Shown one piece after another: positions 1 through 5,591 of a stretch of 5,681 nucleotides of DNA. Source of the DNA: Desulfobacula sp. (lineage in GTDB: Bacteria > Desulfobacterota > Desulfobacteria > Desulfobacterales > Desulfobacteraceae); the NCBI GenBank assembly GCA_023144585.1, contig JAGLFI010000082.1, forward strand, positions 1-5,681, given 5' to 3'. The position numbers and the translations under genes were made by a program. Within the stretch, counting starts at the first letter, position 1, and every line of letters starts with the position of its first letter. The notes beneath the pieces are model-generated. The model saw only the letters and a list, made by a program, of their open reading frames with translations. It did not search any database and was not told the origin of the DNA.

Positions 1-860
1 CTTGTATTCATGAGTCGTACATTCACATCTTCGGATTCAATACCGCTGGTAATAGACCGGGCCATTTTGGTTGTGCTTTCCCACATGGAATCAAAAATGA
101 CAACTACCTTGTTTGCCGGTTCCTGTTTGGACCATTTGTCATAGAGTGTAATGATTTTAGACGGGTCGTCTCGCCAGATAATACCATGGTCCGGGCAGAT
201 CATATTGATCTTCAGGTTCATTTTTGCAACATCTTTTAACAGTGTCTGTACCCTGGGTGAGAAATGAAGGAGAATATTGGCATAGTACTTTCTTGCATGA
301 AGGATGATTTCATCTCCAATTTCATCATCAAAGAACATGTCACCGGCATAGTGCTGTCCAAAAGCATCACTGGAAAACAAAATGGCCTCATCCACAAGGT
401 AGGTGAACATACTGTCCGGCCAGTGAAGCATTTTTGTCTCAATAAAAGAGAATGTTCTGTTCCCCAGCTTAAGTTCATCACCGGTTCCCACAACCTGGAA
501 ATTGAAATCCTCATTTAAATTGCTTTTCAGATTTTTAGCCCCCATTTTTGAACAATAGAGGGGTTTTTCTATTCCGATTTTATGCATGATTTTGGGAATG
601 GATCCGGAATGGTCCAGTTCTGCATGGTTGCTGATAACGGCATCGATTTTTTTGGGATCAATAATTCTGCTGATATTGGATATCAATTCTTTCCCAAACT
701 TTTCTTTTACTGTATCAATGAGAATATTTTTTTCACCCAGTATTAAAAATGCATTATAGGTTGTACCTTCATATGTTGAATAGCCGTGAAAGTCTCTCAT
801 GTCCCAGTCACGGCACCCAACAGAATATATTCCGTCAGCTATCTCAATGGGTTTATACAT
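1..860 (-). CDS. fprA: Class-A flavodiiron protein (FprA / rubredoxin:oxygen oxidoreductase family), 3' end cut off by the window edge
   Basis: Cytoplasmic enzyme that reduces O2 to water and/or NO to N2O at a non-heme diiron site, with electrons passed through FMN, usually from rubredoxin. I translated 286 codons from the ATG at 860-858 to the left edge. The metallo-beta-lactamase-like domain shows H79-x-E81-x-D83-H84 (NHAELDHSG), H146 (MLHWPD), D165 (SSDAFGQH) and H225 (CPDHGIIWR), which together are the full diiron ligand set; the first six sit at the numbering known for the Desulfovibrio gigas enzyme. A flavodoxin-like domain starts near residue 252 (VVVIFDSMWESTTKMA, the FMN phosphate loop) and is truncated; the family is usually about 400 residues, so roughly 115 are missing. 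An AGGAG lies at 876-872, 11 nt before the start. It is transcribed divergently from the 1070-5485 cluster. Whether it prefers O2 or NO, or carries an extra C-terminal rubredoxin domain, cannot be seen. Confidence 0.95.
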   Translation of the reverse strand, partial: MYKPIEIADGIYSVGCRDWDMRDFHGYSTYEGTTYNAFLILGEKNILIDTVKEKFGKELISNISRIIDPKKIDAVISNHAELDHSGSIPKIMHKIGIEKPLYCSKMGAKNLKSNLNEDFNFQVVGTGDELKLGNRTFSFIETKMLHWPDSMFTYLVDEAILFSSDAFGQHYAGDMFFDDEIGDEIILHARKYYANILLHFSPRVQTLLKDVAKMNLKINMICPDHGIIWRDDPSKIITLYDKWSKQEPANKVVVIFDSMWESTTKMARSITSGIESEDVNVRLMNT

Positions 861-883
861 TTATTTTTTATCTCCTATATAAT
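854..883 (+). promoter_or_regulatory. Possible sigma70-type promoter pointing right
   Basis: A perfect TATAAT lies at 878-883, with TATACA (4 of 6 matches to TTGACA) at 854-859 and an 18-nt spacer. It would start transcription near 890, upstream of the palindrome and the terminator-like hairpin, and so could drive a short RNA or the leader of the 1070 gene. The -35 element would overlap the flavodiiron start codon. TATAAT is common by chance in such AT-rich DNA, so this is only a candidate. Confidence 0.3.
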
Positions 884-907
884 TTAGATGATAATCAACT
901 TAAATAT

Positions 908-928
908 TCACTAAATTCATTTTAGTGA
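908..928. promoter_or_regulatory. Interrupted palindrome, candidate operator
   Basis: TCACTAAA (908-915) is repeated in perfect inverted form as TTTAGTGA (921-928) around a 5-nt spacer. The symmetry partly continues outward (906/930 and 904/932 also pair). Its place between divergent genes, about 50-70 bp upstream of the flavodiiron start, suits a dimeric regulator's binding site. I do not recognise it as a known consensus; it is not the TTGTGA-type CRP/FNR half-site. In RNA it could also fold as an 8-bp AU-rich hairpin. Confidence 0.45.
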
Positions 929-940
929 TTTTAACTGCTT

Positions 941-982
941 TCAAACTTAATGCAAAGAATATGCCTTAAGTTTGAGTTTTTT
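941..982 (+). terminator. Terminator-like hairpin with T-tract, oriented right, in a divergent intergenic region
   Basis: TCAAACTTAA (941-950) pairs perfectly with TTAAGTTTGA (966-975). After one mismatch, GCA (952-954) pairs with TGC (962-964), leaving a 7-nt loop. The stem is followed by G and six T (977-982), the form of an intrinsic terminator on the plus strand. The stem is AT-rich, so strength is uncertain. No annotated plus-strand gene precedes it, hence it would end a short transcript starting near 890 or attenuate the 1070 gene. On the minus strand no T-tract follows the stem. Confidence 0.5.
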
Positions 983-1001
983 CTTCCAGAGAAAAAGGAT
1001 T

Positions 1002-1028
1002 TTAACTTGAAGATTATTATAGTATAAG
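1002..1028 (+). promoter_or_regulatory. Weak promoter-like hexamers before the 1070 gene
   Basis: TTAACT (1002-1007) and TATAAG (1023-1028) match the sigma70 boxes at 4 of 6 and 5 of 6 positions, with a short 15-nt spacer. They lie downstream of the terminator-like hairpin and 42 bp before the ATG at 1070, so they could give the rightward genes a promoter that escapes it. The short spacer and the AT-rich setting keep confidence low. Confidence 0.25.
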
Positions 1029-1069
1029 ATACGTAAAATCAATGAATTATTTGTTGAATAGAGTATAAT

Positions 1070-2443
1070 ATGAGTTATAATATTTATATAAAAAAATCAA
1101 AAATAAAAACACCCGTTGAAATACTTTTTTCGTGGCATGCGGTAAATGGAGCTATTTCACGATTGACACCGCCATGGGCACCCTTAAAAATGATTTCGCA
1201 CAAAGGTAAGGGCATCCAAAAGGGAGTAAAAATAGCCTTCAGACTCAGTATTTTTAAGATACCCATGATCTGGGAGGCACAGCATATAGAATACCAGGAA
1301 AACAAATTGTTCAAAGACCGTCAGATAAGAGGTCCATTTTCCAAATGGGAACATACCCACAGGTTTACAGCGGACGGCAAAGAAAATTCAACCATGGAAG
1401 ATATACTTGAATTTAAATTGCCGTTTGGATTTTTAAGCCGGCCATTTTACGGGTTTGCCAAAAAAGAGTTTGAAAGAATGTTCAGGTACCGGCACCGGGT
1501 GCTTAAATATGATCTTGAACATCATGTGGACAAAATCCCAAAAAAAAGAATCCTTATTTCCGGTGCCAGTGGAACCATAGGCAGTACATTGGTCCCGTTT
1601 TTGAGAACCTGCGGTCATGAGGTGATCCGGCTGGTTCGAAAAAAAGATAACCTTTTAGAGGATGAACTTTTCTGGGATCCTTACAAGAACATACTTGATC
1701 TTGAGACTGCAGGACACTTTGATGTTGTCATCAATTTAAACGGTGTTGATATTTCAAGGGGAAGATGGACGGATAAACAAAGAAAAAAGATTGTTGACTC
1801 CAGAATCATTCCCACACGGCTGCTTGTAAAAAAAATGTCAAACCTTAATCAAAAACCCGGGGTCTTTATTTCTTCTTCTGCCATCGGGTATTATGGTGAA
1901 GGTAAAGATAAGGTATTAACCGAGGACAGCGGTATGGGAGATAGTTTTATTTCCAGAGTTTGCAAGCAGTGGGAAGATGCATCTGTTAATGCTCAAAGGT
2001 CGGGAATCAGGACCATTCAACTCAGGATCGGAGTGGTGCTTACCCCGGCCGGCGGTGCTTTGGCCAGAATGGAATTGCCGTTTAAAATGGGCTGTGGGGT
2101 GAAACTCTCCCATGGCAGACAATATATGAGCTGGATCAGTATGGATGATACAGTGTCAGGTATCCTGCATATATTGGGTCATCCTGAACTCCAGGGACCA
2201 GTAAATCTGGCAGCCCCGAATCCTGTTACCAATAAGGAGTTTTCACAGACACTTGCTAAGATTTTTTCAAAAAAATTATTTTTTACTATGCCAAAATTTA
2301 TAGCCCTGGCTTTATGGGGAGAAATGGGAAAAGAAACCCTTTTGACCAGTGCGCGGGTGAGACCTGGGAAACTTTTGGATAATGGATTCTCGTTTCAACA
2401 TGAAACACTTTTACCTGCACTGAAAGATATGCTTGGCAGATAA
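1070..2443 (+). CDS. SRPBCC domain fused to a TIGR01777/YfcH-type NAD(P)-binding epimerase-like protein
   Basis: This 457-residue, probably cytoplasmic protein has two parts. Residues 1 to about 150 resemble the SRPBCC (START-like ligand-binding) domain found ahead of this family, ending in the typical FRYRHRVLKYDLEHH linker. Residues about 158-457 are a TIGR01777/YfcH extended-SDR protein, with the Rossmann motif GASGTIG (165-171), VVINLNG (219-225), SSSAIGYYG (268-276), GDSFISRVCKQWE (290-302), SWISMDD (354-360) and a DUF1731-like tail (about 405-452). The usual SDR catalytic Tyr-x-x-x-Lys site is replaced around F293-C298, as is normal for this family; YxxxK at 275-279 is in the SS-x-YG loop and is probably coincidental. 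Substrate and reaction are unknown; some homologues are wrongly labelled cell-division inhibitor. The domain length supports the ATG at 1070, although the Shine-Dalgarno (GAG, 1061-1063) is weak. It is first in the rightward cluster. Confidence 0.9.
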   Translation: MSYNIYIKKSKIKTPVEILFSWHAVNGAISRLTPPWAPLKMISHKGKGIQKGVKIAFRLSIFKIPMIWEAQHIEYQENKLFKDRQIRGPFSKWEHTHRFTADGKENSTMEDILEFKLPFGFLSRPFYGFAKKEFERMFRYRHRVLKYDLEHHVDKIPKKRILISGASGTIGSTLVPFLRTCGHEVIRLVRKKDNLLEDELFWDPYKNILDLETAGHFDVVINLNGVDISRGRWTDKQRKKIVDSRIIPTRLLVKKMSNLNQKPGVFISSSAIGYYGEGKDKVLTEDSGMGDSFISRVCKQWEDASVNAQRSGIRTIQLRIGVVLTPAGGALARMELPFKMGCGVKLSHGRQYMSWISMDDTVSGILHILGHPELQGPVNLAAPNPVTNKEFSQTLAKIFSKKLFFTMPKFIALALWGEMGKETLLTSARVRPGKLLDNGFSFQHETLLPALKDMLGR

Positions 2444-2501
2444 GGTCTAACCTCTTTAAATAAAAAAATAATAATACAAAAAAAAATCAGGTAATTCTCA
2501 A

Positions 2502-3605
2502 ATGAATATCAAATTAAAAATACTATTTTCTATGTTAATAATCACAGCCCTTATTTTTGGATTTATTCATATTTATTTCCCGGCAGAAAATTATAGTTTT
2601 GAAAGGCTTCATATTTTTCTTTTTAATCTTTGTACCGGCGGCACCATCCTTTTATATTACACACAGGGCAGGGTGAAAACCTCAAAAACCATTAAGTTCT
2701 TCTTCCTGTGCTCATTAATTTATGCTTTTTCCGCCTTTTTTAAACTCTATTCTATTACCATTCTAATCTCTATTCCGTTGTTTGTACTGGTGGAAAAAAT
2801 TCGAATTGAAAAATTTTCACTGATTCCAATACAGTTTATCAGTTCCAAAGAACCGGTATCAGAAAAATTTCATCAGGCATCTTTGTTGTGCCTTTCCACG
2901 GGTATTGTAATGGCGTCCCTGGTTATTTTGAATAATGAATATTTCAAGTTTGTTACCATGGAAAAGCTGACCCTGAACACATTTTTCCTGGGATTTTCTT
3001 TTCCCTTGTCATTGATCACACTTTCTCTGGTCTTTTCAATGTTAAAAAAAATAGAAGGATCATCCGCCAGGATAATTATGGATGTTTGTTTCTGGACCAT
3101 TACCCTTGAGGTTATTATTTTCTTTGTTTTTATCTTATTTGAAAAGTTTATCCCCCAGATTTTTGTAACAGCCGCACTTTTTACAGCCGTAATTATGGTG
3201 TTTTTACTTTATACAAATTTTGCAGATAAAATTCAGCAGAAACTCTTTTTAACCTCAGGAATCGGATTTCTGATTTTAACGGCCATTTCAGGCATCGTAT
3301 ATATCTGCATTCAGATGTCTGACGGATATGATCCCCAAAAAATAAAATGGCTACTTCATATGCATGTGTTTGCCTCTTTATACGGCTGGAACCTTTGCGG
3401 CCTGTCCATTATCTGCAGGTTTGATGATTTTCCCATAAGACTGCATTCTGTCACAGTGATATGTATCCACTGGCTGACGGTTATTGTTCTTGCCCCTTTG
3501 GGCGTCTTCTACGGCTGGTTTGCAATTTTTGCCATTATTGGATATTCTTTTATTACACTGACACTGTTTTTCAGCAGTAATAAGAGGAAAATTACACATG
3601 AGTAA
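2502..3605 (+). CDS. Multi-pass inner-membrane protein, possibly YndJ-like
   Basis: The 367-residue product is very hydrophobic, with about 11-12 likely membrane spans (roughly 6-26, 36-54, 63-80, 82-98, 127-144, 160-182, 194-213, 217-238, 247-270, 283-306, 317-336 and 338-358) and short Lys/Arg-rich loops. One more polar loop lies around residues 98-127. The C-terminal part has a conserved-looking H-x-H (HMHVFASLYGWNLCGL, about 286-301), which together with its neighbour suggests the poorly characterised YndJ-like family; that match is from memory and uncertain. No enzyme or transporter signature is visible, and the His pair inside the membrane region could bind metal or heme (inference). 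The start has only a modest AGG 9-10 nt upstream. It lies 58 bp after the epimerase-like gene with no terminator between, and its end overlaps the next gene by 8 bp, so the three are probably one operon. Confidence 0.8.
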   Translation: MNIKLKILFSMLIITALIFGFIHIYFPAENYSFERLHIFLFNLCTGGTILLYYTQGRVKTSKTIKFFFLCSLIYAFSAFFKLYSITILISIPLFVLVEKIRIEKFSLIPIQFISSKEPVSEKFHQASLLCLSTGIVMASLVILNNEYFKFVTMEKLTLNTFFLGFSFPLSLITLSLVFSMLKKIEGSSARIIMDVCFWTITLEVIIFFVFILFEKFIPQIFVTAALFTAVIMVFLLYTNFADKIQQKLFLTSGIGFLILTAISGIVYICIQMSDGYDPQKIKWLLHMHVFASLYGWNLCGLSIICRFDDFPIRLHSVTVICIHWLTVIVLAPLGVFYGWFAIFAIIGYSFITLTLFFSSNKRKITHE

Positions 3606-4587
3606 CATGGAAAAATTGAATCGGTTTTTAACTCTTTTTTCAGGCAGCTCAAAAGTGCTTGTGGTGATCAACGCTGATCCCGATGCCATTGCCAGTGCCA
3701 TGGCAATTAAAAGACTGTTGTGGCGCGAGGTCAGTGAAGTTACCATTGCCCATTTTAACAAGATAAGCCGGCCGGATAATCTTGCTATGATTGAATATAC
3801 TGAACCGGGTCTGGTGGCGCTGGATGATATAAAAAAAGAAGAGTTTAATTCATTTGTGGTGGTGGACTCCCAGCCCGATCATAATGAACGGTTTGCCGAA
3901 TTTAACTATAATGCCATTATCGATCACCATCCTTTTACCTGTGAGGATGCAGCATATGTTGATATCCGACCGGATTATGGTGCTTGCTCCACCATTATGA
4001 CACAATACCTTAAGGCAAAGAAAATAAAACCCTCTCCCAGACTTGCCGCAGCCCTGATGCTGGGAATTAAAACCGACACATCTGATTTTACACGGCAGGC
4101 AAATCTGAAGGATATCAAGGCATTTCAATACCTTTATCAGTTTGCGGACAATAATATTGTTACCAAGGTTGAAAGAACGGCATTGACCAAGGAAGATCTC
4201 GATTTTGTAGGACATGCCATAAAACAAAGAAAAGTGATTAACAACCGTGTCTTTTTCCATGCGGGAAACATTACCAAACCCGATGAACTGGTGGTTGTGG
4301 CAGACTTTTTTTTAACCCTTGCAAGGATTAACTGGAGTATTATTTCCGGTATTTATGAAAAGAAACTGATTGTTATCATTCGAAATGACGGATTAAGAAA
4401 AGGGGCAGGAAATACGGTAAAAGAGGCGTTTTCCATGTATGGTTCAGCCGGGGGGCATAAGACAATGGCCAGGGCAGAACTAGATTTGAAGCTGATTCGA
4501 AAACAAATCAAAGCAGTTAACAAGAAAGCCCTTGGAGACTGGATCATATCGGTTATTGATAAGAAAGCCGGTAAGAAAATTGTATAA
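3598..4587 (+). CDS. DHH-DHHA1 family phosphoesterase (NrnA/RecJ-like superfamily)
   Basis: A 329-residue cytoplasmic protein of the DHH superfamily, whose members are Mn-dependent and cleave phosphodiester or pyrophosphate bonds in short oligoribonucleotides, cyclic-dinucleotide products or pAp. Visible motifs are INADPDAIASA (24-34, metal Asp27 and Asp29), VVVDSQ with Asp90 (87-92), the signature DHH at 109-111, PDYGACSTIM (125-134), GIKTDTSDF (156-164), and a DHHA1 half from about 210 ending in GSAGGHKTMA (282-291, substrate-binding GGH). The His that opens motif I in NrnA (H-x-x-P-D-x-D-A) appears to be Val23 here, so one metal ligand may be absent or replaced. Length fits stand-alone members (about 310-340). 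The start overlaps the end of the membrane gene in ATGAGTAA, implying translational coupling; GAGG at 3584-3587 is 10 nt upstream. A second ATG at 3607 is less well placed. Which substrate it cleaves cannot be told from the sequence. Confidence 0.9.
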   Translation: MSNMEKLNRFLTLFSGSSKVLVVINADPDAIASAMAIKRLLWREVSEVTIAHFNKISRPDNLAMIEYTEPGLVALDDIKKEEFNSFVVVDSQPDHNERFAEFNYNAIIDHHPFTCEDAAYVDIRPDYGACSTIMTQYLKAKKIKPSPRLAAALMLGIKTDTSDFTRQANLKDIKAFQYLYQFADNNIVTKVERTALTKEDLDFVGHAIKQRKVINNRVFFHAGNITKPDELVVVADFFLTLARINWSIISGIYEKKLIVIIRNDGLRKGAGNTVKEAFSMYGSAGGHKTMARAELDLKLIRKQIKAVNKKALGDWIISVIDKKAGKKIV

Positions 4588-4597
4588 TTTTTTTTAA

Positions 4598-4612
4598 AAG
4601 AGGTTGAAAATC
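4598..4612 (+). promoter_or_regulatory. Shine-Dalgarno AAGAGG abutting the only canonical start of the PAS gene
   Basis: AAGAGG (about 4598-4603) touches the TTG at 4604 directly, leaving no spacer. The reading frame opens only at 4598 because TAA (4595-4597) closes it upstream. With a normal 6-nt spacing the start codon would be ATC at 4610-4612. Either TTG is used with a weaker upstream contact, or a rare ATC start is used. The next ATG in frame (codon 27) would cut into the PAS domain. Confidence 0.5.
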
Positions 4613-5152
4613 AGACACAAACCTGACAGAGCAAAAGCGTTATCCACCAGTGAACAAAGATATAGAACCCTTGTTGAAACCATGGGGGACGGGTTAAGCG
4701 AGATTGATGAAAATCAGGTCACAACCTATGCCAACGAGAGGCTTTGTCAAATGTGGGGACGTTCCAGAGATGAAATCATTGGGAAAAAAGTTGTTCACTT
4801 TTTAGATGATGATAATAAGAAAATTTTTTCCCAACAACTTGCAAAACGACGAAAAGGGGAGAGAAGACCTTATGAAATTATCTGGACAAAAAAAGACGGG
4901 TCTAAACTTCATACCATTATGACCCCAACTCCTTATTTTGATTCTAATGGTAATTTTAAAGGCAGCTTTGCAGTCATCACAGATATTTCAAAGCCGAAAA
5001 AAGAGAGAAACCTGCTTGAGATGATGGTAAAACAGAGAACCCAGGAGCTTGAAGATAAAACAAAAAGTCTTGAAGAAGTGAATACAGCCTTAAGGGTACT
5101 GTTAAGGAAAAGAGAAGAAGATAAAAATATCCTTGAAGAAAGAATGCTGTGA
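4604..5152 (+). CDS. PAS-domain sensor with coiled coil; N-terminal part of a PAS-LuxR regulator ended by an in-frame TGA
   Basis: 182 residues from a TTG start. Residues about 16-130 form a PAS/PAC sensor domain: SEQRYRTLVETMGDGL (16-30), then YANERLCQMWGRSRDEIIGK, and the PAC end FKGSFAVITDIS. PAS domains bind a small ligand or cofactor (heme, flavin, metabolite) or mediate dimerisation; which one is not evident. Residues about 131-182 are a charged coiled coil (KQRTQELEDKTKSLEEVN..., then LLRKREEDKNILEERML), a typical signalling helix. The frame stops at TGA 5150-5152, yet the same frame continues with a LuxR-type DNA-binding domain, so as written this piece lacks an output domain. No signal peptide or membrane span is seen, so the sensor is cytoplasmic. 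It begins 16 bp after the phosphoesterase gene, probably in the same operon. The exact start is doubtful because the Shine-Dalgarno touches TTG. Confidence 0.8.
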   Translation: MKIRHKPDRAKALSTSEQRYRTLVETMGDGLSEIDENQVTTYANERLCQMWGRSRDEIIGKKVVHFLDDDNKKIFSQQLAKRRKGERRPYEIIWTKKDGSKLHTIMTPTPYFDSNGNFKGSFAVITDISKPKKERNLLEMMVKQRTQELEDKTKSLEEVNTALRVLLRKREEDKNILEERML

Positions 5153-5188
5153 AATGTCAGGGAACTGATTTTACCCTATATTGAAAGA

Positions 5189-5485
5189 ATGAGACAAGCG
5201 CCGCTCAATGAAAGGCAGGAAGGATGCCTGGATATCATTGAGTCAACTTTGAACGATATTGTTTCCCCTTTTTTGCATAAGCTCTCACTGGAATTTTTAA
5301 ATCTCACACCATCTGAAATCAAGGTAGCCAGCCTGGTAAAATTTGGGAAGACAACCAAGGAAATCGCGCATGTTTTAAATTTATCCGGAAAAACCATTGA
5401 GTTCTATCGCAAGAGTATCCGTAAAAAGATTGGCATCGCAAATAAGAATATTAACCTTCATACCTTTTTAACTTCCTTTAAATAA
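5189..5485 (+). CDS. LuxR-type helix-turn-helix domain; C-terminal part of the split PAS-LuxR regulator
   Basis: 98 codons from ATG 5189, in the same frame as the PAS ORF. Residues about 40-96 are a LuxR/GerE DNA-binding domain: LTPSEIKVASLVKFGKTTKEIAHVLNLSGKTIEFYRKSIRKKIGI, with the usual Glu and Val of helix 1-2, KEIA, and LS-x-x-TIE-F of the recognition helix (the common His after it is Tyr). The preceding residues form the helical segment that links signalling coil to HTH in PAS-LuxR proteins; family resemblance (NVRELILPYIERM) begins right after the TGA, upstream of this ATG, so the ATG is probably an internal Met of a once continuous protein. No good Shine-Dalgarno precedes it (GAAAG only). 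If expressed alone, by reinitiation, it would be a sensor-free DNA-binding protein. Confidence 0.7.
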   Translation: MRQAPLNERQEGCLDIIESTLNDIVSPFLHKLSLEFLNLTPSEIKVASLVKFGKTTKEIAHVLNLSGKTIEFYRKSIRKKIGIANKNINLHTFLTSFK

Positions 5486-5524
5486 CAGGTATATTTCATA
5501 CCTGGTATTTACCTGAAATATACC
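5486..5524 (+). repeat. Overlapping inverted repeats forming two mutually exclusive hairpins, possible terminator
   Basis: Right after the LuxR stop, GGTATATTTCA (5488-5498) has a perfect inverted copy, TGAAATATACC (5514-5524), giving an 11-bp stem. A second perfect pair, CAGGTAT (5486-5492) and ATACCTG (5498-5504), uses the same left arm, so only one can form at a time. GGT/ACC (5504-5506 and 5511-5513) could pair within the large loop. The site is right for an operon terminator, but the nearest T-run (about 5538-5541) lies over 10 nt after the stem, so a rho-independent function is not clear; 3'-end protection or a protein site is possible. Confidence 0.5.
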
Positions 5525-5591
5525 CCTTGTATGTTAATTTTTCTCAGTATATAAATAAGTCAGGTCATTAATTTAACTTAAGAGCCTCTTG

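Larger units (their letters stand above)
890..983 (+). ncRNA. Candidate small RNA or attenuated leader (speculative)
   Basis: If the TATAAT at 878-883 is used, a transcript of about 90-95 nt would run from near 890 to the T-tract at 977-982. It would hold two hairpins (908-928 and 941-975). The length and the hairpin-plus-U-tail ending resemble bacterial small RNAs, but could equally be the 5' leader of the gene at 1070 with an attenuator. It matches no RNA family I recognise. The evidence is structure and position only. Confidence 0.25.
861..1069. other. Divergent intergenic region
   Basis: This 209-bp AT-rich stretch separates the flavodiiron gene (leftward) from the SRPBCC-epimerase gene (rightward). 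It holds the flavodiiron Shine-Dalgarno, an interrupted palindrome at 908-928, a terminator-like hairpin at 941-982 and weak promoter-like hexamers on the plus strand. No protein-coding ORF of note is visible. Both flanking genes presumably take their promoters from here. Confidence 0.8.
4604..5485 (+). pseudogene. PAS-coiled coil-LuxR regulator read as one gene interrupted by a single TGA
   Basis: Reading through TGA at 5150-5152 (codon 183) gives one 293-codon protein: PAS (16-130), coiled coil (131-182), linker helix (184 to about 225) and LuxR HTH (235-291). This is the architecture of transcription regulators common in Desulfobacterota, and homology-like sequence lies on both sides of the stop without a frameshift or gap. 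Family members, as I recall them, carry a small residue (Ala, Ser or Cys) in the L-x-N-V-x-E-L motif where the TGA falls; one base change from TGC, TGT, TGG or TCA would make it. I call it pseudogene provisionally, since readthrough, selenocysteine insertion, functional split or sequencing error remain possible. Confidence 0.55.

Noticed and set aside
264..518. Plus-strand and minus-strand short ORFs inside 236-518
   Set aside because: They are out-of-frame shadows of the flavodiiron gene, whose minus-strand frame carries all diiron ligand motifs.
1892..1906. Y-x-x-x-K in the epimerase-like protein (275-279) as the SDR catalytic pair
   Set aside because: It lies in the SS-x-YG loop, before the position where extended SDRs carry the catalytic Tyr and Lys; family members generally lack a Lys there, so this is probably coincidence.
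2444..2501. A-rich spacer between the epimerase-like and membrane genes as a terminator or promoter
   Set aside because: No hairpin with G-C pairs and no convincing -35/-10 pair; it looks like ordinary AT-rich intercistronic sequence.
3378..3761. Minus-strand 127-codon ORF across the membrane protein/DHH junction
   Set aside because: It overlaps two well-supported genes, has no recognisable motif and no ribosome site noted; it reads as antisense shadow.
3850..4260. Minus-strand 136-codon ORF inside the DHH gene
   Set aside because: It is fully inside a gene with clear catalytic motifs, and its composition is that of an antisense reading.
4576..4595. Terminator after the DHH gene (AAAATT/AATTTT followed by T)
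   Set aside because: The stem is only A-T pairs and merges with the T-run; the next gene begins 16 bp after the stop, which favours cotranscription.
5152..5210. Selenocysteine insertion element after the TGA
   Set aside because: The only stems found by hand (AGGG/CCCT; TGAG/CTCA at 5190-5193 and 5204-5207) are 4 bp, wrongly spaced from the TGA and have no G at the loop start; not enough to call a SECIS, though a program should check.
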